64,000 nt of DNA from Pseudomonas fluorescens (GTDB lineage: Bacteria > Pseudomonadota > Gammaproteobacteria > Pseudomonadales > Pseudomonadaceae). Numbering within the stretch: the first letter of the stretch is position 1; the number at the start of each line of letters is the position of its first letter. The stretch spans positions 6,088,501 through 6,152,500 of the forward strand of contig NZ_CP015225.1 in the NCBI RefSeq assembly GCF_001623525.1, in the 5' to 3' direction. Of this stretch, positions 53,018-64,000 are shown piece by piece. Below the pieces are notes generated by a model, which saw nothing but the letters and a program-made list of their open reading frames with translations, did no database searches and was not told the DNA's origin. The translations under genes were made by a program, and so were the position numbers.

Positions 53018-53219
53018 TTTTCCCTTCCTGCTGGAATCACTGGCAGACGCAGTTCCTAATACCAAAAAAATCTTACTCTTAACAAATCACTTTAACTTGT
53101 GCGCGCAGCCTCCTGTGCTTCCTCGGGTTGAGGTGAAATTTCCTACGTCAGATTCTTGTTACCCCTCCTGAAACGCTCCTAAATCTCCGATCTATAAGGC
53201 TTTTCCTTCAATCCGCGCC
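53018..53219. other. Spacer between rnpB and the mraZ promoter
   Basis: About 200 nt of AT-richer, unstructured sequence without a convincing ORF, repeat or strong hairpin. The early T-rich run (CCTTTTCCC) after P1 may help end rnpB transcription. Confidence 0.4.
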
Positions 53220-53249
53220 TTGACGGTGCGGTGGGCGCATTCCTATAGT
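53220..53249 (+). promoter_or_regulatory. Sigma-70 promoter of the dcw cluster (Pmra)
   Basis: TTGACG (53220-53225) and TATAGT (53244-53249) are separated by 18 nt. The predicted transcription start, near 53256, lies right before the MraZ boxes. It corresponds in position to E. coli Pmra. Confidence 0.75.
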
Positions 53250-53258
53250 GTGCGCAAG

Positions 53259-53314
53259 TGGCGGAAAGTGGCATGAAGTGGGTTTTTTTGAAGGTAAAAC
53301 GCCAAAAAGTGGAG
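53259..53314 (+). promoter_or_regulatory. MraZ operator boxes
   Basis: TGGCG (53259), TGGCA (53269) and TGGGT (53279) recur with an exact 10-nt period, the arrangement bound by the ring-shaped MraZ repressor (TGGGN repeats with 5-nt spacers in E. coli). A fourth TGGAG begins at 53310, 31 nt further. They overlap the likely transcription start, so MraZ should repress its own operon. Confidence 0.8.
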
Positions 53315-53324
53315 AAACGCAGAC

Positions 53325-53780
53325 GTGTTTCGCGGAGCTAACGCTATCAGTCTCGATGCAAAAGGCCGTCTCGCCATGCCGAGCCGGTATCGTGACGAGC
53401 TCGTTTCGCGAAGTTCGGGGCAGTTAATCGTCACGATCGATGCCGTTGACCCATGTTTGTGTGTTTACCCTCTTGATGAGTGGGAAATCATCGAAACCAA
53501 ACTGCGCGCACTGCCCTCGTTGCGTGAAGAAAACCGCCGTTTGCAACGTTTGCTGATCGGCAATGCCGTCGACCTTGAACTCGATGGCAGCGGTCGTTTC
53601 CTGGTTCCGCCGCGCCTGCGCGAATACGCCAAGCTGGACAAGCGCGCGATGCTGGTAGGCCAACTGAACAAGTTCCAGCTGTGGGACGAAGATGCCTGGA
53701 ATGCGGTTTCTGCCGCCGACCTCGCTGCTATTCAACAACCGGGCGCCATGCCTGATGAACTGCGTGATTTGATCCTGTGA
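53325..53780 (+). CDS. mraZ: Transcriptional regulator MraZ
   Basis: This 151-residue protein has two AbrB-like halves: [25 protein letters not shown] at the start and [21 protein letters not shown] in the middle. It forms a ring-shaped oligomer that binds repeats upstream of its own gene and represses the dcw cluster. It starts with GTG. Its stop overlaps the GTG start of rsmH by 4 nt. Confidence 0.95.
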   Translation: MFRGANAISLDAKGRLAMPSRYRDELVSRSSGQLIVTIDAVDPCLCVYPLDEWEIIETKLRALPSLREENRRLQRLLIGNAVDLELDGSGRFLVPPRLREYAKLDKRAMLVGQLNKFQLWDEDAWNAVSAADLAAIQQPGAMPDELRDLIL

Positions 53781-54720
53781 CTATTGATAGCGGCTTTAAC
53801 CACATCACCGTACTGCTTGACGAAGCCGTCGAGGCTCTCGCCGTACGTCCTGATGGCTGCTATCTGGACGGCACATTCGGGCGTGGCGGACACAGCCGGT
53901 TGATTCTCAGCAAGCTCGGTCCGGGTGGCCGGTTGCTGGGGTTCGACAAGGATCCTCAAGCGATTGCCACCGGGCAAGCGCTGGCGGCCGAAGACGGCCG
54001 CTTTGTCATTGTGCAACGCAGTTTTGCCGAGCTGGCTTCGGAAGTCGCCGAGCGTGGCCTGGCCGGCAAGGTCAGTGGCGTGCTGCTCGACCTGGGCGTG
54101 TCTTCGCCCCAACTGGACGACCCGGAGCGCGGTTTCAGTTTCCTCAATGACGGCCCGCTGGACATGCGCATGGATCCGTCCCGTGGCATCAGTGCCGCCG
54201 AATTCGTCAATACCGCCCCGGTGGAAGAAATCGCCCGTGTCTTCAAGGAATACGGCGAAGAGCGTTTCTCCGGCCGCATGGCCCGCGCCGTGGTCGAACG
54301 CCGCGACATCAAGCCATTCGAGCGCACCGGCGACCTGGCCGAGGTGCTGAAAGTGGCCAATCCGGCCTGGGAAAAGGGCAAGAACCCGGCGACCCGGGCT
54401 TTCCAAGGCTTGCGCATCCACGTCAATAACGAGTTGGGCGATCTGGAAGTCGGTCTCGAAGCGGCGCTTGAAGCGCTGGAGATCGGCGGTCGGTTGGTGG
54501 TGATCAGCTTCCATTCCTTGGAAGACCGCATCGTCAAGTTGTTCATGCGCAAACTCACCAAGGGTGAAGCCGATAACCTGCCGCGCAACCTGCCGGTGCG
54601 TTTCGAAGCCTTCGTGCCAAAAATCAAGATCCATGGCAAAGCGCAGTTCGCCTCCGAGGCTGAACTCAAGGCCAACCCACGTGCCCGTAGCGCCGTCATG
54701 CGCGTCGCGGAGAAGTTGCG

Positions 54721-54724
<4 letters not shown>
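53777..54724 (+). CDS. rsmH: 16S rRNA (cytosine-1402-N4)-methyltransferase
   Basis: This 315-residue enzyme, also called MraW, methylates N4 of C1402, the same nucleotide modified by RsmI upstream. It has [25 protein letters not shown] (S-adenosylmethionine loop) and [13 protein letters not shown]. It starts with GTG overlapping the mraZ stop, and its own stop overlaps the ftsL GTG. Codons and spacing show tight coupling. Confidence 0.96.
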
Positions 54725-56752
<2,028 letters not shown>

Positions 56753-56753
<1 letters not shown>

Positions 56754-58216
56754 TGTCCCTGAGCCTGAACAAGATTTTCGCCCACGCCGGTCACGATCTG
56801 CTGATTCGCGAACTGGCCCTGGACAGCCGCAATGTCCGCGCCGGGGACTTGTTCCTGGCGGTGCCGGGTGCCCGTTTCGATGGCCGTGCCCACATCGCCG
56901 ATGCCTTGAAGCGTGGCGCGGCTGCCGTGGCGTATGAAGTGGCCGGGGCGACCGTGCTGCCGATCACCGACGTTCCGCTGATTCCGGTCAAGGGCCTGGC
57001 GGCCCAGTTGTCGGACATCGCTGGGCGTTTCTATGGCGACCCGAGCCGTCACCTGAACCTGGTGGGCGTGACCGGTACCAACGGCAAGACCAGCGTGACC
57101 CAACTGGTGGCCCAGGCCCTGGACCTGCTCGGCCAGCATTGCGGCATCGTCGGGACCCTGGGCAACGGCTTCCATGGCGCGCTGGAAAGCGGCCTGCACA
57201 CCACGCCGAACCCGATTGCCGTGCAAGCGACCCTGGCGGACCTGAAGAAGGCCGGTGCCAAGGCCGTTGCGATGGAAGTTTCTTCCCACGGTCTGGACCA
57301 GGGCCGTGTAACCGCGCTGGCGTTCGATGTCGCGGTGTTGACCAACCTGTCCCGGGATCACCTGGATTATCACGGCACCATGCAGGCCTATGGCGAAGCC
57401 AAGGCCAAGCTGTTTGCCTGGAATGACCTGAAGTGCCGGGTCATCAACCTCGATGACGAATTCGGTCGGCAACTGGCTGCCGAAAAGCGCGAGTCGCGAT
57501 TGATTACCTACAGCCTGGAAGATGCCAGTGCCTACCTTTATGTACGCCAGGCGCAATTCAATGACGAAGGCGTGCGCGCCACGCTGGTCACGCCCCAGGG
57601 CGAGCACCACTTGCGCAGCACTTTGCTTGGCCGCTTCAACCTGAGCAACGTATTGGCGGCCATCGGCGCCTTGCTCGGCCTGGACTACGCGCTGGACGAA
57701 GTTCTCAAGGTCTTGCCGAAGCTCGAGGGCCCGGCCGGTCGCATGCAGCGTTTGGGCGGTGGGACTCAACCATTGGTTGTGGTCGATTACGCCCATACGC
57801 CTGACGCGTTGGAAAAAGTTCTCACGGCCCTGCGTCCTCACGCCAAGGGCAGGTTGCTGTGCCTGTTCGGCTGCGGTGGCGATCGTGACCGCGGCAAACG
57901 CCCACTGATGGCTGAAGTCGTGGAGCGGTTGGCAGACGGCGTGCTGGTCACCGACGACAACCCTCGTACCGAAGATCCGCAGCGGATTTTCGACGACATC
58001 CGCGCCGGTTTTACGGCTGTGGATAACGTCACCTTCGTCGCCGGCCGCGGTCAGGCCATTGCCCAGTTGATCGCCAGCGCCTCGGCGGACGATGTCATCG
58101 TCCTGGCCGGCAAGGGCCATGAGGATTATCAGGAAATCAACGGCGAACGCCATGCGTTCTCCGACCTGGTGGAAGCCGATCATGCCCTGACCGCGTGGGA
58201 GGTGGCCCATGCTTAA
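56753..58216 (+). CDS. murE: UDP-MurNAc-tripeptide ligase MurE
   Basis: This 487-residue cytoplasmic Mur ligase adds meso-diaminopimelate to UDP-MurNAc-L-Ala-D-Glu. It has the ATP loop GVTGTNGKTS, the carbamylated-lysine region, and the DNPR motif (DDNPRTEDP) that marks meso-Dap specificity. The start shares one base with the ftsI stop, and the 3' end overlaps murF by 8 nt. Confidence 0.96.
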
Positions 58217-59576
58217 GGCCCTGAAGCTCAGCGAACTGACCAACGCCCTGAACGGGCGCCTCATCGCGGCGGACGCCAGCTTCGACGGCGTCAGCATCGA
58301 CAGCCGGGCCATTGCTCCGGGGCAGCTGTTCGTCGCCCTGGCCGGCCCGCGTTTCGACGGCCACGATTACTTGAACGAAGTCGCCGCCAAAGGGGCGGTC
58401 GCGGCACTGGTAGAACGGGAAGTGACCAACACTACGCTGCCGCAGTTGCTGGTCGCTGACACCCGTCAGGCCCTGGGCCAACTGGGCGCGTTGAACCGCG
58501 CCGGGTTTGACAAGCCGGTGGCGGCCATCACCGGCTCCAGCGGCAAGACCACCGTCAAGGAAATGCTCGCCAGCATCCTGCGCACCCGCGGCCCGGTGCT
58601 GGCGACCCGTGGCAACCTGAACAACGACCTCGGCGTGCCGCTGACCCTGCTGGAGCTGGCGCCGGAACACAGCGCCGCTGTCATCGAGCTGGGGGCTTCG
58701 CGGCTCGGCGAGATTGCCTACACCGTGGCCATGACCAAGCCTCATGTGGCGGTGCTCAACAACGCCGGGACTGCTCACGTCGGCGAGTTCGGCGGCCCGG
58801 AAAAAATCGTCGAGGCCAAGGGCGAGATCATCGAAGGGCTGGATGCCGATGGCGTCGCTGTGCTGAATCTCGACGACAAGGCCTTCGAAATCTGGAAGAC
58901 CCGGGCGGGCGAGCGCAAGGTGCTGACTTTTGCCCTGAGCAACCTCGCCGCGAATTTCTACGCCAGCGACCTGGACCGCGATGCCCGCGGTTGCCCGGCC
59001 TTCAACCTGCACAGCCCGGATGGCGCCGAGCGGGTGCAATTGAACCTGCTTGGCACGCATAACGTGGCCAACGCCCTGGCCGCGGCGGCTGCCGCCCATG
59101 CGCTGGGCGTGTCGCTGCCGGGCATTGTCGCCGGGCTGAACGCCGTGCAGCCGGTCAAGGGGCGCTCTGTTGCGCAACTGGCCAGTAATGGCATGCGCGT
59201 GATCGACGACACCTATAACGCCAACCCGTCGTCCATGTGCGCAGCCGTGGATATCCTCGCCGGTTTCTCCGGCCGTACCGTGTTGGTGCTGGGGGATATC
59301 GGTGAGCTGGGCGAATGGGCGCAACAGGGGCATCACGATGTCGGTGCCTATGCGCGCGGCAAGGTCGACGCGCTGTATGCGGTCGGTCCGATGATGGCCC
59401 ATGCGGTCGCCGCGTTTGGCGAGCACGCACGGCATTTCACCACTCAGGCCGAGTTGATCCAGGCCCTGGGCGCCGAGCAGGATCCGAACACCACCTTATT
59501 GATCAAGGGCTCACGCAGCGCAGCGATGGAAAACATCGTCGCGGCGCTGTGCGGCGCCTCCACGGAGAAACATTAA
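58209..59576 (+). CDS. murF: UDP-MurNAc-tripeptide:D-Ala-D-Ala ligase MurF
   Basis: This 455-residue Mur ligase attaches D-Ala-D-Ala to complete the pentapeptide. It has the ATP loop [22 protein letters not shown], and the late [10 protein letters not shown] motif. The ATG lies 8 nt inside murE, and the stop shares one base with the mraY ATG (TAATG). Confidence 0.96.
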   Translation: MLKALKLSELTNALNGRLIAADASFDGVSIDSRAIAPGQLFVALAGPRFDGHDYLNEVAAKGAVAALVEREVTNTTLPQLLVADTRQALGQLGALNRAGFDKPVAAITGSSGKTTVKEMLASILRTRGPVLATRGNLNNDLGVPLTLLELAPEHSAAVIELGASRLGEIAYTVAMTKPHVAVLNNAGTAHVGEFGGPEKIVEAKGEIIEGLDADGVAVLNLDDKAFEIWKTRAGERKVLTFALSNLAANFYASDLDRDARGCPAFNLHSPDGAERVQLNLLGTHNVANALAAAAAAHALGVSLPGIVAGLNAVQPVKGRSVAQLASNGMRVIDDTYNANPSSMCAAVDILAGFSGRTVLVLGDIGELGEWAQQGHHDVGAYARGKVDALYAVGPMMAHAVAAFGEHARHFTTQAELIQALGAEQDPNTTLLIKGSRSAAMENIVAALCGASTEKH

Positions 59577-60658
59577 TGCTGCTGCTGCTAGCGGAGTACC
59601 TGCAACAGTTCCACAAAGGCTTCGCGGTCTTCCAGTACCTGACCCTGCGCGGGATCCTGGGTGTGCTGACCGCGCTGTCGTTGTCGCTGTTCCTGGGCCC
59701 GTGGATGATCCGCACCCTGCAGAACCTGCAAATCGGCCAGTCGGTCCGTAACGATGGCCCGCAATCGCACCTGTCCAAATCCGGCACCCCGACCATGGGC
59801 GGCGCGCTGATCCTGTCGTCCATCGGCATCAGCACCCTGCTCTGGGCCGACCTGGCGAACCGGTATGTCTGGGTCGTGCTGTTGGTGACCTTGTTCTTCG
59901 GGGCCATCGGCTGGGTTGACGACTACCGCAAGGTCATCGAGAAGAACTCCCGTGGGCTGCCAAGCCGCTGGAAGTATTTCTGGCAGTCGGTGTTCGGCCT
60001 CGGCGCGGCGATCTTCCTTTATATGACCGCTGCTTCGCCGGTGGAGACCACCCTGATCCTGCCGATGCTCAAGGACTACAGCATTCCGCTGGGCGCAGGT
60101 TTCATCGTGCTGACCTACTTGGTGATCGTCGGTTCGAGCAACGCGGTCAACCTCACCGACGGCCTCGATGGCCTGGCGATCATGCCTACGGTCATGGTCG
60201 GCGGCGCCCTGGGGATCTTCTGCTACCTGTCGGGTAACGTGAAATTCGCTGAATACCTGCTGATCCCTTATGTACCGGGGGCGGGTGAACTGATCGTGTT
60301 CTGCGGCGCGCTGATCGGTGCCGGCCTGGGCTTCCTGTGGTTCAACACCTACCCGGCACAAGTCTTCATGGGCGACGTCGGCGCGCTGGCGCTGGGCGCG
60401 GCCCTGGGCACCATCGCGGTCATCGTTCGCCAGGAAATCGTCCTGTTCATCATGGGCGGTGTGTTCGTGATGGAGACCCTGTCAGTCGTCATTCAGGTTG
60501 CTTCCTTTAAATTGACCGGCCGCCGCGTATTCCGCATGGCGCCGATCCACCACCACTTTGAACTCAAGGGCTGGCCCGAGCCGCGTGTGATCGTCCGTTT
60601 CTGGATCATCACCGTGATTCTGGTACTGGTCGGCCTTGCCACCCTGAAGCTGAGGTAG
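59576..60658 (+). CDS. mraY: Phospho-MurNAc-pentapeptide translocase MraY
   Basis: This 360-residue inner-membrane enzyme with about ten helices makes lipid I from UDP-MurNAc-pentapeptide and undecaprenyl phosphate. It has GTPTMGG, the aspartates in GWVDDYRK and [10 protein letters not shown], and the [11 protein letters not shown] loop. The ATG at 59576 overlaps the murF stop, and the length matches E. coli MraY (360). murD follows 5 nt later. Confidence 0.97.
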   Translation: MLLLLAEYLQQFHKGFAVFQYLTLRGILGVLTALSLSLFLGPWMIRTLQNLQIGQSVRNDGPQSHLSKSGTPTMGGALILSSIGISTLLWADLANRYVWVVLLVTLFFGAIGWVDDYRKVIEKNSRGLPSRWKYFWQSVFGLGAAIFLYMTAASPVETTLILPMLKDYSIPLGAGFIVLTYLVIVGSSNAVNLTDGLDGLAIMPTVMVGGALGIFCYLSGNVKFAEYLLIPYVPGAGELIVFCGALIGAGLGFLWFNTYPAQVFMGDVGALALGAALGTIAVIVRQEIVLFIMGGVFVMETLSVVIQVASFKLTGRRVFRMAPIHHHFELKGWPEPRVIVRFWIITVILVLVGLATLKLR

Positions 60659-60663
60659 AACGA

Positions 60664-62010
60664 GTGTCCCTGATCGCTTCTGACCACTTCCGCATCGTTG
60701 TCGGCCTCGGCAAGAGCGGCATGTCCCTGGTTCGCTTCCTGGCGAGCCGGGGCGTGTCGTTTGCCGTCGCCGATACGCGGGAAAATCCACCTGAGCTGGC
60801 CACGCTGCGCCGTGACTATCCCCAGGTGGACGTGCGTTGTGGCGAGCTGGACGTCGAGTTCCTGTGCCGCGCCGATGAGCTCTACGTGAGCCCCGGCCTG
60901 GCCCTGGCGACTCCGGCCCTGCAGGCGGCCGCTGCCCGTGGCGTGAGATTGTCCGGCGACATCGAGCTGTTCGCGCGCAACGCCAAGGCGCCGATCGTTG
61001 CTATCAGCGGCTCCAACGCCAAGAGCACCGTCACTACCCTGGTGGGCGAGATGGCTGCGGCGGCCGGCAAGCGCGTCGCCGTGGGCGGTAACCTGGGCAC
61101 CCCGGCACTGGACCTGCTCAGTGACGACGTCGAGCTGTACGTGATGGAGTTGTCGAGCTTCCAGCTCGAAACCACCGACCACCTGGGCGCCGAAGTGGCG
61201 ACCGTGCTCAACATCAGCGAAGACCACATGGACCGCTACAGCGGCCTGCCGGCTTATCACCTGGCCAAGCACCGGATCTTCCGTGGTGCCCGGCAAGTGG
61301 TGTTCAACCGCCAGGATGCCCTGACTCGTCCATTGTTGGGCGAGGGCATGCCGTGCTGGTCCTTCGGCCTGGGTGTGCCGGACTTCAAAGGCTTCGGGCT
61401 GCGCGAAGAGAATGGCGAAAAATACCTGGCCTTCGAATTCCAGAACCTGATGCCGGTGCGCGAACTGAAGATTCGTGGCGCCCACAACCAGGCCAATGCC
61501 TTGGCCGCGTTGGCCCTGGGACATGCGGTCGGCCTGCCGTTCGATGCCATGCTCTCGGCCCTGCGCACGTTTGCCGGTCTCGAACACCGCTGCCAGTGGG
61601 TGCGCGACCTCGATGGCGTGGCCTGGTACAACGACTCCAAGGCCACCAATGTCGGTGCCGCGCTGGCGGCCATCGAAGGGCTGGGGGCGGACATCGCAGG
61701 CAAGCTCGTGCTGATCGCCGGCGGCGACGGCAAGGGCGCCGACTTCAAGGACCTGCGCGACCCGGTGGCGGCCAACTGCCGTGCCGTGGTGCTGATGGGC
61801 CGCGACCGTGAATTGATCGCCCAGGCGCTCGGCGATGCCGTGCCGCTGGTTCGGGTCGGTTCGCTGGACGAGGCGGTGCAACAGTGCCGCGCCCTTGCGC
61901 AACCAGGCGATGCGGTGCTGTTGTCGCCGGCCTGCGCCAGTTTCGACATGTTCAAGAACTATGAAGAGCGCGGGCAGCTGTTCGCCCGGGCCGCGGAGGA
62001 CTTGGCATGA
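60664..62010 (+). CDS. murD: UDP-MurNAc-L-alanine:D-glutamate ligase MurD
   Basis: This 448-residue Mur ligase adds D-glutamate. The P-loop reads GSNAKST where E. coli has GSNGKST, a Gly-to-Ala change that I recall as normal in Pseudomonas. LSSFQLETT, NISEDHMDRY and YNDSKATN follow. It starts with GTG at 60664, with the cofactor-like VVGLGKSGMS near the N terminus. The stop overlaps the ftsW ATG by 4 nt. Confidence 0.96.
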   Translation: MSLIASDHFRIVVGLGKSGMSLVRFLASRGVSFAVADTRENPPELATLRRDYPQVDVRCGELDVEFLCRADELYVSPGLALATPALQAAAARGVRLSGDIELFARNAKAPIVAISGSNAKSTVTTLVGEMAAAAGKRVAVGGNLGTPALDLLSDDVELYVMELSSFQLETTDHLGAEVATVLNISEDHMDRYSGLPAYHLAKHRIFRGARQVVFNRQDALTRPLLGEGMPCWSFGLGVPDFKGFGLREENGEKYLAFEFQNLMPVRELKIRGAHNQANALAALALGHAVGLPFDAMLSALRTFAGLEHRCQWVRDLDGVAWYNDSKATNVGAALAAIEGLGADIAGKLVLIAGGDGKGADFKDLRDPVAANCRAVVLMGRDRELIAQALGDAVPLVRVGSLDEAVQQCRALAQPGDAVLLSPACASFDMFKNYEERGQLFARAAEDLA

Positions 62011-63224
62011 GCCTGATGAACATCATCAAGCCGTACCCGTCGCCGCTGATCACCGGGCGCGGCATCGACCTGGATTTCCCGATGCTTGCCGGTTGCCTGG
62101 CACTGCTGGGCCTGGGCCTGGTGATGATCACGTCCGCCTCGTCGGAAGTGGCCGCCGTGCAGTCGGGCAACACGCTTTATCACATGATCCGCCACCTGAT
62201 TTACCTGGTGATCGGCCTGGGCGCATGCATCGTCACCATGATGGTGCCAATCGCTACCTGGCAGCGCCTGGGCTGGATGATGCTGCTCGGTGCCTTCGGC
62301 CTGTTGGTGATGGTGCTGGTGCCGGGTATCGGCCGAGAGGTCAACGGCTCGATGCGCTGGATTGGCTTCAGTTTCTTCAACGTTCAGCCTTCGGAGATCG
62401 CCAAGGTCTTCGTGGTGATTTTCCTGGCCGGTTACCTGGTGCGTCGCCAAAAAGAAGTGCGCGAGAGCTGGATGGGGTTCTTCAAGCCGTTCATCGTCTT
62501 GCTGCCGATGGCGGGCCTGCTGCTGATGGAGCCGGACTTCGGCGCCACGGTGGTGATGATGGGCGCCGCGGCGGCGATGCTGTTCCTCGGTGGGGTCGGG
62601 CTGTTTCGCTTCATCCTGATGGTGGCGTTGGCGGTGGCGGCCGTGACCGTGCTGGTCCAGGCGCAACCGTACCGGATGGCGCGTTTGATCACCTTTACCG
62701 ACCCGTGGGCCGACCAGTTCGGCTCCGGCTATCAATTGACCCAGGCCTTGATTGCCTTCGGTCGCGGCGAATGGCTGGGCGTGGGCCTGGGCAACAGTGT
62801 GCAGAAGCAGTTCTACCTGCCGGAAGCCCACACCGACTTCGTGTTCTCGGTCCTGGCCGAAGAGCTGGGCGTGGTCGGCTCCCTGTGCACCGTCGCCCTG
62901 TTCGTGTTCGTCTGCGTACGCGGCATGTACATCGGCTTGTGGGCCGAAAAGGCCAAGCAGTTTTTTGCCGCTTACGTGGCGTATGGCTTGTCGTTCCTGT
63001 GGATCGGCCAGTTCCTGATCAACATCGGCGTGAACGTTGGCCTGTTGCCGACCAAGGGCCTGACGCTGCCGTTCCTCAGTTATGGCGGCAGTTCCCTGGT
63101 GATCTGCTGTGCCTGTCTCGGCCTGTTGCTGCGCATCGAATGGGAGAGCCGAACCCACCTGGGCAGCGAAGAGATGGAATTCCAGGAGAGCGACTTCGCC
63201 GAGGAGCCGATTCATGGGCGCTAA
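62007..63224 (+). CDS. ftsW: Septal peptidoglycan glycosyltransferase FtsW
   Basis: This 405-residue SEDS-family membrane protein with ten helices polymerises septal glycan strands from lipid II, together with FtsI. It has GREVNGSMRWI, QPSEIAKV, the catalytic-Asp loop near LMEPDFGA, and SYGGSSL at the end. The start overlaps the murD stop, and the 3' end overlaps murG by 11 nt. Confidence 0.96.
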   Translation: MSLMNIIKPYPSPLITGRGIDLDFPMLAGCLALLGLGLVMITSASSEVAAVQSGNTLYHMIRHLIYLVIGLGACIVTMMVPIATWQRLGWMMLLGAFGLLVMVLVPGIGREVNGSMRWIGFSFFNVQPSEIAKVFVVIFLAGYLVRRQKEVRESWMGFFKPFIVLLPMAGLLLMEPDFGATVVMMGAAAAMLFLGGVGLFRFILMVALAVAAVTVLVQAQPYRMARLITFTDPWADQFGSGYQLTQALIAFGRGEWLGVGLGNSVQKQFYLPEAHTDFVFSVLAEELGVVGSLCTVALFVFVCVRGMYIGLWAEKAKQFFAAYVAYGLSFLWIGQFLINIGVNVGLLPTKGLTLPFLSYGGSSLVICCACLGLLLRIEWESRTHLGSEEMEFQESDFAEEPIHGR

Positions 63225-64000
63225 CGTGCTGATCATGGCGGGCGGTACCGGCGGGCACGTATTCCCGGCGCTGGCCTGTGCCCGGGAGTTCCAGGCGCGC
63301 GGCTACACCGTGCACTGGCTGGGCACGCCACGGGGCATAGAGAACGAACTGGTGCCAGCTGCCGGCCTTGAGCTGCACCGGATCGACGCCAGCGGCCTGC
63401 GGGGCAAGGGCAAGTTGTCGTTGCTCAAGGCGCCGCTGATGCTGCTCAAGTCGATCAGGCAGGCGCGGGCGATCATCCGTCGGTTGCGCCCGGTGTGCGT
63501 GGTCGGGTTTGGCGGTTATGTGACCGGTCCTGGTGGTGTTGCGGCGAAATTGGCCGGTGTGCCGGTGATCGTTCACGAACAGAACGCCGTGGCCGGTACC
63601 GCCAATCGGTTACTGGTGCCGTTGGCCGCCCGGGTCTGTGAAGCCTTTCCCGACACCTTTACCCTGTCGGGCAGCCGCCGCACCACCGGTAATCCGGTGC
63701 GTACCGAGCTATTTTTTGATGCGCCGCGCCCGGCCCTGGCTGGACGCAAGGCACGTCTGCTGGTCTTGGGCGGAAGCCTGGGGGCCGAACCGTTGAACAA
63801 ATTGCTGCCCGAAGCCCTGTCGCAGGTTGCCCCCGAGCTGCGGCCGGAAGTGTTTCACCAGGCTGGCAAAAACCACGATGAAGTGACCGCCGAGCGCTAT
63901 CGCGCGGCCGGCGTCGAGGCGCAAGTACAGCCTTTCATCAACGACATGGCCCAAGCCTATGGCTGGGCCGACCTGGTGGTCTGCCGCGCAGGCGCGCTGA
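63214..64000 (+). CDS. murG: MurG, lipid II synthase (3' end beyond window)
   Basis: This peripheral membrane GT28 glycosyltransferase adds GlcNAc to lipid I. The window holds the first 262 codons from ATG 63214 and then ends; the full protein is about 356 residues. MGANVLIMAGGTGGHVFPALA with the GGTGGH loop is at residues 10-15, VVGFGGYVTGPGG near 90-102 and HEQNAVAG near 115. It lies 11 nt inside ftsW, continuing the dcw order. Confidence 0.96.
   Translation, partial: MGANVLIMAGGTGGHVFPALACAREFQARGYTVHWLGTPRGIENELVPAAGLELHRIDASGLRGKGKLSLLKAPLMLLKSIRQARAIIRRLRPVCVVGFGGYVTGPGGVAAKLAGVPVIVHEQNAVAGTANRLLVPLAARVCEAFPDTFTLSGSRRTTGNPVRTELFFDAPRPALAGRKARLLVLGGSLGAEPLNKLLPEALSQVAPELRPEVFHQAGKNHDEVTAERYRAAGVEAQVQPFINDMAQAYGWADLVVCRAGAL

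Overview
The window is chromosomal DNA of a Pseudomonas, most likely the P. fluorescens group. The evidence is the gene order rplM-rpsI-petABC-sspAB-dolP-SIS-yraN-lpoA-rsmI-rnpB-mraZ-dcw, a 451-residue TrpRS, MurD with GSNAKST, a DUF3509 gene, and many palindromic repeats of the GTGGCGAGGGAGCTTGCTCCC type. GC is high throughout apart from a few AT-rich promoter regions. I see no prophage, intact insertion sequence, CRISPR array or tRNA gene.

Layout. Positions 127-7294 hold an amino-acid cluster: SHMT, a zinc-ribbon threonine synthase, RidA, a DAO-type flavin oxidase and a BenE-type transporter on the minus strand, divergent from a MocR (GntR plus aminotransferase fold) regulator. Positions 7369-9676 hold small stress genes: yebG under a perfect LexA box, psiE, DUF3509 and an HPF-like ribosome factor. 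Positions 9758-13651 are fecA-fecR-fecI without the fecBCDE permease. Positions 13781-19118 are accessory: AraC regulator and EamA exporter, 2-ketoacid reductase, YkgJ-type cysteine-cluster protein, a small exported protein and CheV. Positions 19390-22280 are the nitric-oxide pair norR/hmp with three NorR-type boxes between them. dsbB follows, then a 724-nt non-coding stretch and cyoABCDE (23874-28720).

Positions 28737-29421 hold an orphan XRE antitoxin preceded by what looks like a 12-codon stump of its toxin, between two near-identical terminators. Next come a hypothetical gene, a PAS-GGDEF cyclase, LysR plus a class-III aminotransferase, an OmpA-like lipoprotein, ZapG-like YhcB, a hydrolase, trpS and zapE. 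A GlxA-type regulator, a long-chain-type acyl-CoA dehydrogenase and an aldo-keto reductase lie before the conserved block.

Positions 42466-64000 are core: ribosomal proteins L13/S9, the cytochrome bc1 complex, stringent starvation proteins, the dolP/SIS/yraN/lpoA envelope group, rsmI, RNase P RNA and the division-cell-wall cluster. That cluster runs mraZ, rsmH, ftsL, ftsI, murE, murF, mraY, murD, ftsW and the 5' part of murG, almost all with overlapping start and stop codons.

Functionally the window covers respiration (bo3 oxidase and bc1), NO detoxification, iron-citrate sensing and peptidoglycan synthesis. The least described items are the MocR-controlled amino-acid cluster with repeated CGATT operator-like sites, the toxin remnant with orphan antitoxin, a 378-bp MITE-like inverted-repeat element, and chimeric REPIN repeats. 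Functions were assigned by recognising families and motifs by eye; no database search was run.
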